A stretch of 50,208 nucleotides of DNA from Synechococcus sp. AG-686-F08 (lineage in GTDB: Bacteria > Cyanobacteriota > Cyanobacteriia > PCC-6307 > Cyanobiaceae): positions 1 to 50,208 of the forward strand of contig QCVQ01000009.1 in assembly GCA_003210315.1 (NCBI GenBank), in the 5' to 3' direction. The notes beneath the pieces were generated by a model that saw only the letters and a list, made by a program, of their open reading frames with translations, searched no databases and had not been told where the DNA came from. The translations under genes and the position numbers were made by a program. Shown here one piece after another: positions 47,648-50,208 of this stretch (position 1 is its first letter; each line of letters opens with the position of its first letter).

Positions 47648-47857
47648 ATGAAAAAATCTCATCTTTTAACTTTGATATTTTTAGCATTCACGCTTGGGAT
47701 GCAGAACTTCAACCCTGCACAAGCCAAATCCACACGCAACTTCAGTGGATCAAATCCAGCAGAGGTCGAAAAAAATGCGAGAAGAGCTGGATTTGACTAC
47801 CCAGATGGAGAGATGAAATGCAGCAGTCGCTGCAACCAGAGATGGGCAAAAGATTAA
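47648..47857 (+). CDS. Small secreted basic protein
   Basis: A 69-residue precursor with a clear signal peptide (SHLLTLIFLAFTLGMQNF, cleavage near AQAKS). The mature part is about 43 residues, basic, with two Cys close together (KCSSRCNQRW). ATG 47648 has a weak upstream site. Function unknown; an exported Cys-containing peptide. Confidence 0.6.
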   Translation: MKKSHLLTLIFLAFTLGMQNFNPAQAKSTRNFSGSNPAEVEKNARRAGFDYPDGEMKCSSRCNQRWAKD

Positions 47858-48183
47858 CCTCGGATAAACTGAACAGAGATATACAGAACCAAAAGCCTGA
47901 ATCAGACTCTGCAACCTATCAGCTAAGGCGAAGTCTCATTCTTAGCAACCTGATTCATCACTTTAATCAAATCAATTATTTTGCGATTAAACAGGTCGTT
48001 TTGGAAACCCATAAGAATATTTTTCTCTACATTTTTAGATTTTACTTAAAATGTTGTTTTCAAGTGGAAGTGTTCTGTTCTTAAATATCACAAACACATC
48101 TATCAATAAAACCAGCTTCATCAACCAAACTCATTGGGCTCATGCGTACTAACAGACTGGCTGTTTTTTGTGCTGCGCACAAC

Positions 48184-48213
48184 AAAAACCCCGCTTAGCT
48201 GAGCTAGGCGGGG
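48184..48213 (-). terminator. Orphan minus-strand terminator
   Basis: CCCCGC-T-TAGC pairs with GCTA-G-GCGGGG (eleven pairs including one wobble, loop TGA). On the minus strand five T follow. No minus-strand gene lies within 600 bases upstream of it, so an unannotated transcript from the interval to the right may end here. Confidence 0.7.
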
Positions 48214-48253
48214 CGGGTGATGGGGAACCATAAGCATGACACACTTTGGCTCG

Positions 48254-48366
48254 TTTTCCACAAAATCAGCCATTCAGCACTCCGCGTGAAACTTTCTCCA
48301 CAGCATGTGGGAAAAAGTGGTTGGCCGCTGCTGATCTGTGGAAGGCTAGATCAAAGTCGTGGAGAA
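48254..48366. other. Cluster of DnaA-box-like sites
   Basis: TTTTCCACA at 48254-48262 is a perfect cyanobacterial-type DnaA box. TTCTCCACA (48294-48302) and the reverse complement TTTCCCACA (48306-48314, minus) have one mismatch. CCTTCCACA (48337-48345, minus) and TTCTCCACG (48358-48366, minus) have two. Five sites in 113 bases, followed by AT-rich sequence, resemble an origin or DnaA-titration locus. dnaN, the usual neighbour of the cyanobacterial origin, is not in the window. Confidence 0.45.
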
Positions 48367-48838
48367 CAGCTGATCTACAGGCTTGGAATGGACCTATCCT
48401 TTAATGGGCTGGGTGATGGGGATCATTCCAGTGAACACTCCCTCCTATCGAGGGGATTTTTAATTGTGAAGGAACAACGATTCCACTGTCACCAACCTGG
48501 GTGGTTCATGGCAAAGACAAGCTATAAAACAGAAGATAATTACTGCGCAATTACAAGCAAGCAAGCACTACGATTAATAATTAGTAGTACTGCCAACCCA
48601 TGCCAAACAAAGATCTTTATCTATTGAAAAAACTTATTAATGATAATCTCTTGTCCGCAAAGACTAAGACAGTAAATCCTAAATAACATTGAAACTAAAT
48701 TGTCAAAGATCTTGGCAAACAGGAATTATATAGAAGCAATAAACGCATTGCAAAGCACACGCAACAAGACGATTAAAGGTGAAATAAATAGGATAAAATC
48801 ATCAAATATCACACATAAGAAATACTTTAGCGATCATT

Positions 48839-49474
48839 TTATGCAGCCTTTGAAGCACCAATAATAAGATTATTGGCGGGTAGTTGAACAATATGCATGT
48901 TTCCGAGGCCAACATCTCTACAGAGTGTCTCAACATCTTCAAGATCACGCACTCCCCAAGCGGGATTTCGCTCCCGTAACGACTGATCAAAACTTTCGTT
49001 GCTCATACTTGTATGTGATCGGTTCCGCCGATAAGGTCCATAAAGAATTAAAAGACCCCCAGTCGGGAGGTATTCAGATGCCTTCTCAACCAATGATTGA
49101 CAACAGCTCCAAGGAGCAATATGAATCAGATTAATCGCAATAACAACTTTCAATTCAACACTTATTTTTTCAGGAATGAGCCAAGGCTGGTCTAAAACAT
49201 CAAGTTGTAACGCTGGCGGCATCTGATCACCAAGACACTCATGGGCAATCCAGGCATTGATACTTTTGCAATGGATCGGATCAGAGTCACTCGCTTGCCA
49301 CAAAACACCAGGAAATCGGCGTTGAAATGTAACGGCGTGTTCACCACTTCCACTGGCAACTTCAAGGACAGCTCCTTGTTCAGGCAACATTTCAGAAAGA
49401 GCATCTCCGATAGAAGCTCGGTTGCGCTCCGTTGCCGGAAAGTAGAGACGATTTTGATCAGCAGAAGAAGTCAT
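48839..49474 (-). CDS. DUF938 family SAM-dependent methyltransferase-like protein
   Basis: A 211-residue class I methyltransferase fold of the DUF938 family. FPATERNRASIGDAL (about 11-25) and the SAM motif VLEVASGSGEHAVTFQRRFP (about 36-55) are diagnostic, then IAINLIHIAPW (motif IV) and LYGPYRRN. Substrate unknown. ATG 49474 is chosen; an in-frame GTG lies one codon upstream. It is divergent from glnN. Confidence 0.9.
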   Translation of the reverse strand: MTSSADQNRLYFPATERNRASIGDALSEMLPEQGAVLEVASGSGEHAVTFQRRFPGVLWQASDSDPIHCKSINAWIAHECLGDQMPPALQLDVLDQPWLIPEKISVELKVVIAINLIHIAPWSCCQSLVEKASEYLPTGGLLILYGPYRRNRSHTSMSNESFDQSLRERNPAWGVRDLEDVETLCRDVGLGNMHIVQLPANNLIIGASKAA

Positions 49475-49477
49475 CAC

Positions 49478-49862
49478 TATTGTCGTTAATCAACAAGATC
49501 TACAAATTATTTACTCAACAGGAAGGAATAGAACACGAAAGAAAAAGCAATAGACTAAACGCCGCTTTGTCAGTATGCCCCCCTTAGTAAGCAGTCTTTA
49601 CCGGCCAATCTATCTTGAATCAAGTGACTGGATGGAGAAATTGAGGTGGAAGAGCTGTGCAACGAAACTTGGATTGCAACCCCTGAAGTCCCAAGTCTTG
49701 AGATTGAAAAGGTCTAAGAAGGCGATTTCTAGCGTTTCACAGCTCCGTAAAGGCACTGTGCACCACAAGGACAGATGTCATGGAACTCAAGCAGCAAGGG
49801 GATGAACCCCATAGGAGGGCCTAACTTGGTTGGCAAAAATACGCGCCTGAGGCCCATAAACG
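49478..49862. other. Intergenic region upstream of glnN
   Basis: 385 bases with the promoters of the divergent DUF938 gene and glnN. GTA-N9-TAC at 49587-49601 resembles an NtcA site but has one base too many. Small stems near the start of glnN (GGGG..CCCC; GGGCCT..AGGCCC) are described separately. An open frame at 49575-49805 is not convincing. Confidence 0.45.
49817..49855 (+). promoter_or_regulatory. Stem in the glnN leader
   Basis: GGGCCT (49817-49822) pairs with AGGCCC (49850-49855), seven bases before the glnN ATG. The AGGAGGG at 49813-49819 is partly inside the 5' arm. The stem could affect translation start; short pairing and wide loop make this uncertain. Confidence 0.35.
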
Positions 49863-50208
49863 ATGCCCCACCCCTCCCGTCTTTCTGCTCTGCAGGCCAT
49901 TCAACAACGCAAGCCAATGGTTTGCGACAGAACTCCTGCCCTGGAAGAGATCTGGGCAAGTGATGTCTTCACCCTGGCGCGGATGAAAAATGCCTTGCCT
50001 AAAGAAGCATTCAAGGTTGTTCGTCGCGTGATCCGTGACGGAGGCAAATTGAACTTGGAGGTGGCAGACGCGGTTGCTCAGGCGATGAGAGATTGGGCCG
50101 TCAGCAACGGAGCTCACTATTACGCACACGTTTTCTATCCCCTCACAAACTCAACGGCTGAGAAGCACGACGGTTTTATCAGCCCGCAAAAGGATGGCCA
50201 AGCCATTC
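49863..50208 (+). CDS. glnN: Glutamine synthetase type III (GlnN), 5' part
   Basis: The first 115 codons of a type III glutamine synthetase, cut by the window end (the full enzyme is about 720 residues). It makes glutamine from glutamate, ammonium and ATP; in cyanobacteria GlnN supplements GlnA, often under nitrogen starvation. Identifying parts are EIWASDVFTLARMKNALPKE (about 29-48), VADAVAQAMRDWAVSNGAHY (about 72-91) and FYPLTNSTAEKHDGFISP (about 95-112); the TAEKHD-FISP stretch is a hallmark of the type III family. ATG 49863 has no strong ribosome binding site. Regulation by NtcA is likely from the family but no perfect site is seen. Confidence 0.93.
   Translation, partial: MPHPSRLSALQAIQQRKPMVCDRTPALEEIWASDVFTLARMKNALPKEAFKVVRRVIRDGGKLNLEVADAVAQAMRDWAVSNGAHYYAHVFYPLTNSTAEKHDGFISPQKDGQAI

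Larger units (their letters stand above)
47858..48838. other. Long gene-free interval with terminator and DnaA-box-like cluster
   Basis: 981 bases without a supported gene. It contains a weak plus-strand stem (48151-48169), a strong minus-strand terminator (48184-48213), a cluster of DnaA-box-like sites (48254-48366) and AT-rich sequence from about 48530 on. A 136-residue open frame over it has no coding features. Confidence 0.6.

Noticed and set aside
48217-48627. 136-residue plus-strand open frame
   Set aside because: It starts beside a terminator stem, runs over the DnaA-box-like cluster, and shows no domain or coding pattern.
49587-49601. Perfect NtcA site before glnN
   Set aside because: The half-sites are nine rather than eight bases apart and the possible -10 is too close.
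49575-49805. 76-residue plus-strand frame upstream of glnN
   Set aside because: Basic, low-complexity, no ribosome binding site; lies in the presumed glnN leader.

Overview
The window comes from a marine picocyanobacterium, most likely a Synechococcus of the oceanic/coastal group. The evidence is a picocyanobacterial gene set on one contig: geranylgeranyl reductase (chlP), ferredoxin-sulfite reductase, a CP12-like peptide, a CPP1-like protein, B12-dependent ribonucleotide reductase, a group 2 sigma factor, type III glutamine synthetase, and several small families (DUF3104, DUF3531) seen mainly in cyanobacteria. The clade cannot be fixed from the sequence alone.

Layout. 1-6.5 kb: a TerC-type membrane protein, a DnaK paralogue and several small lineage-specific proteins. 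6.8-15.7 kb: a dense minus-strand block with cytochrome c biogenesis (ccsA), lipopolysaccharide export (LptA-like, LptB, LptF/G permease), DUF309, TypA/BipA, a U32 peptidase-family protein and an M15 carboxypeptidase, many with 4-base stop/start overlaps. 15.8-27.8 kb: chlP, glyS, sir, a frameshifted VanX-like dipeptidase, recG, a large unknown protein and the rpsB-tsf operon. 27.9-35.2 kb: an ABC ATPase, hslO (Hsp33), a CPP1-like protein, prfC, a methyltransferase and an MscS-type channel gene broken by two in-frame TAA codons. 35.3-37.9 kb: nrdJ and tRNA-Ser(UGA). 38-49.5 kb: a sparse accessory region of short, often secreted proteins, a cluster of candidate small RNAs near 40.0-40.5 kb, a group 2 sigma factor, a nuclease, a long gene-free stretch with clustered DnaA-box-like sites, and a DUF938 methyltransferase. 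The window ends inside glnN.

The main observations beyond routine annotation are: (1) an H-type pseudoknot just upstream of rpsB, a likely autoregulatory leader; (2) two candidate small RNAs near 40 kb that show the same TTGGACGGG(A/G)TC motif in 17-nt loops, with a complementary stretch nearby; (3) the MscS-family gene, otherwise colinear, with two in-frame TAA codons; (4) a VanX-like dipeptidase split at a run of nine G; (5) a DnaA-box-like cluster in an otherwise empty 1-kb interval. All were read by eye. No searches or folding programs were run.
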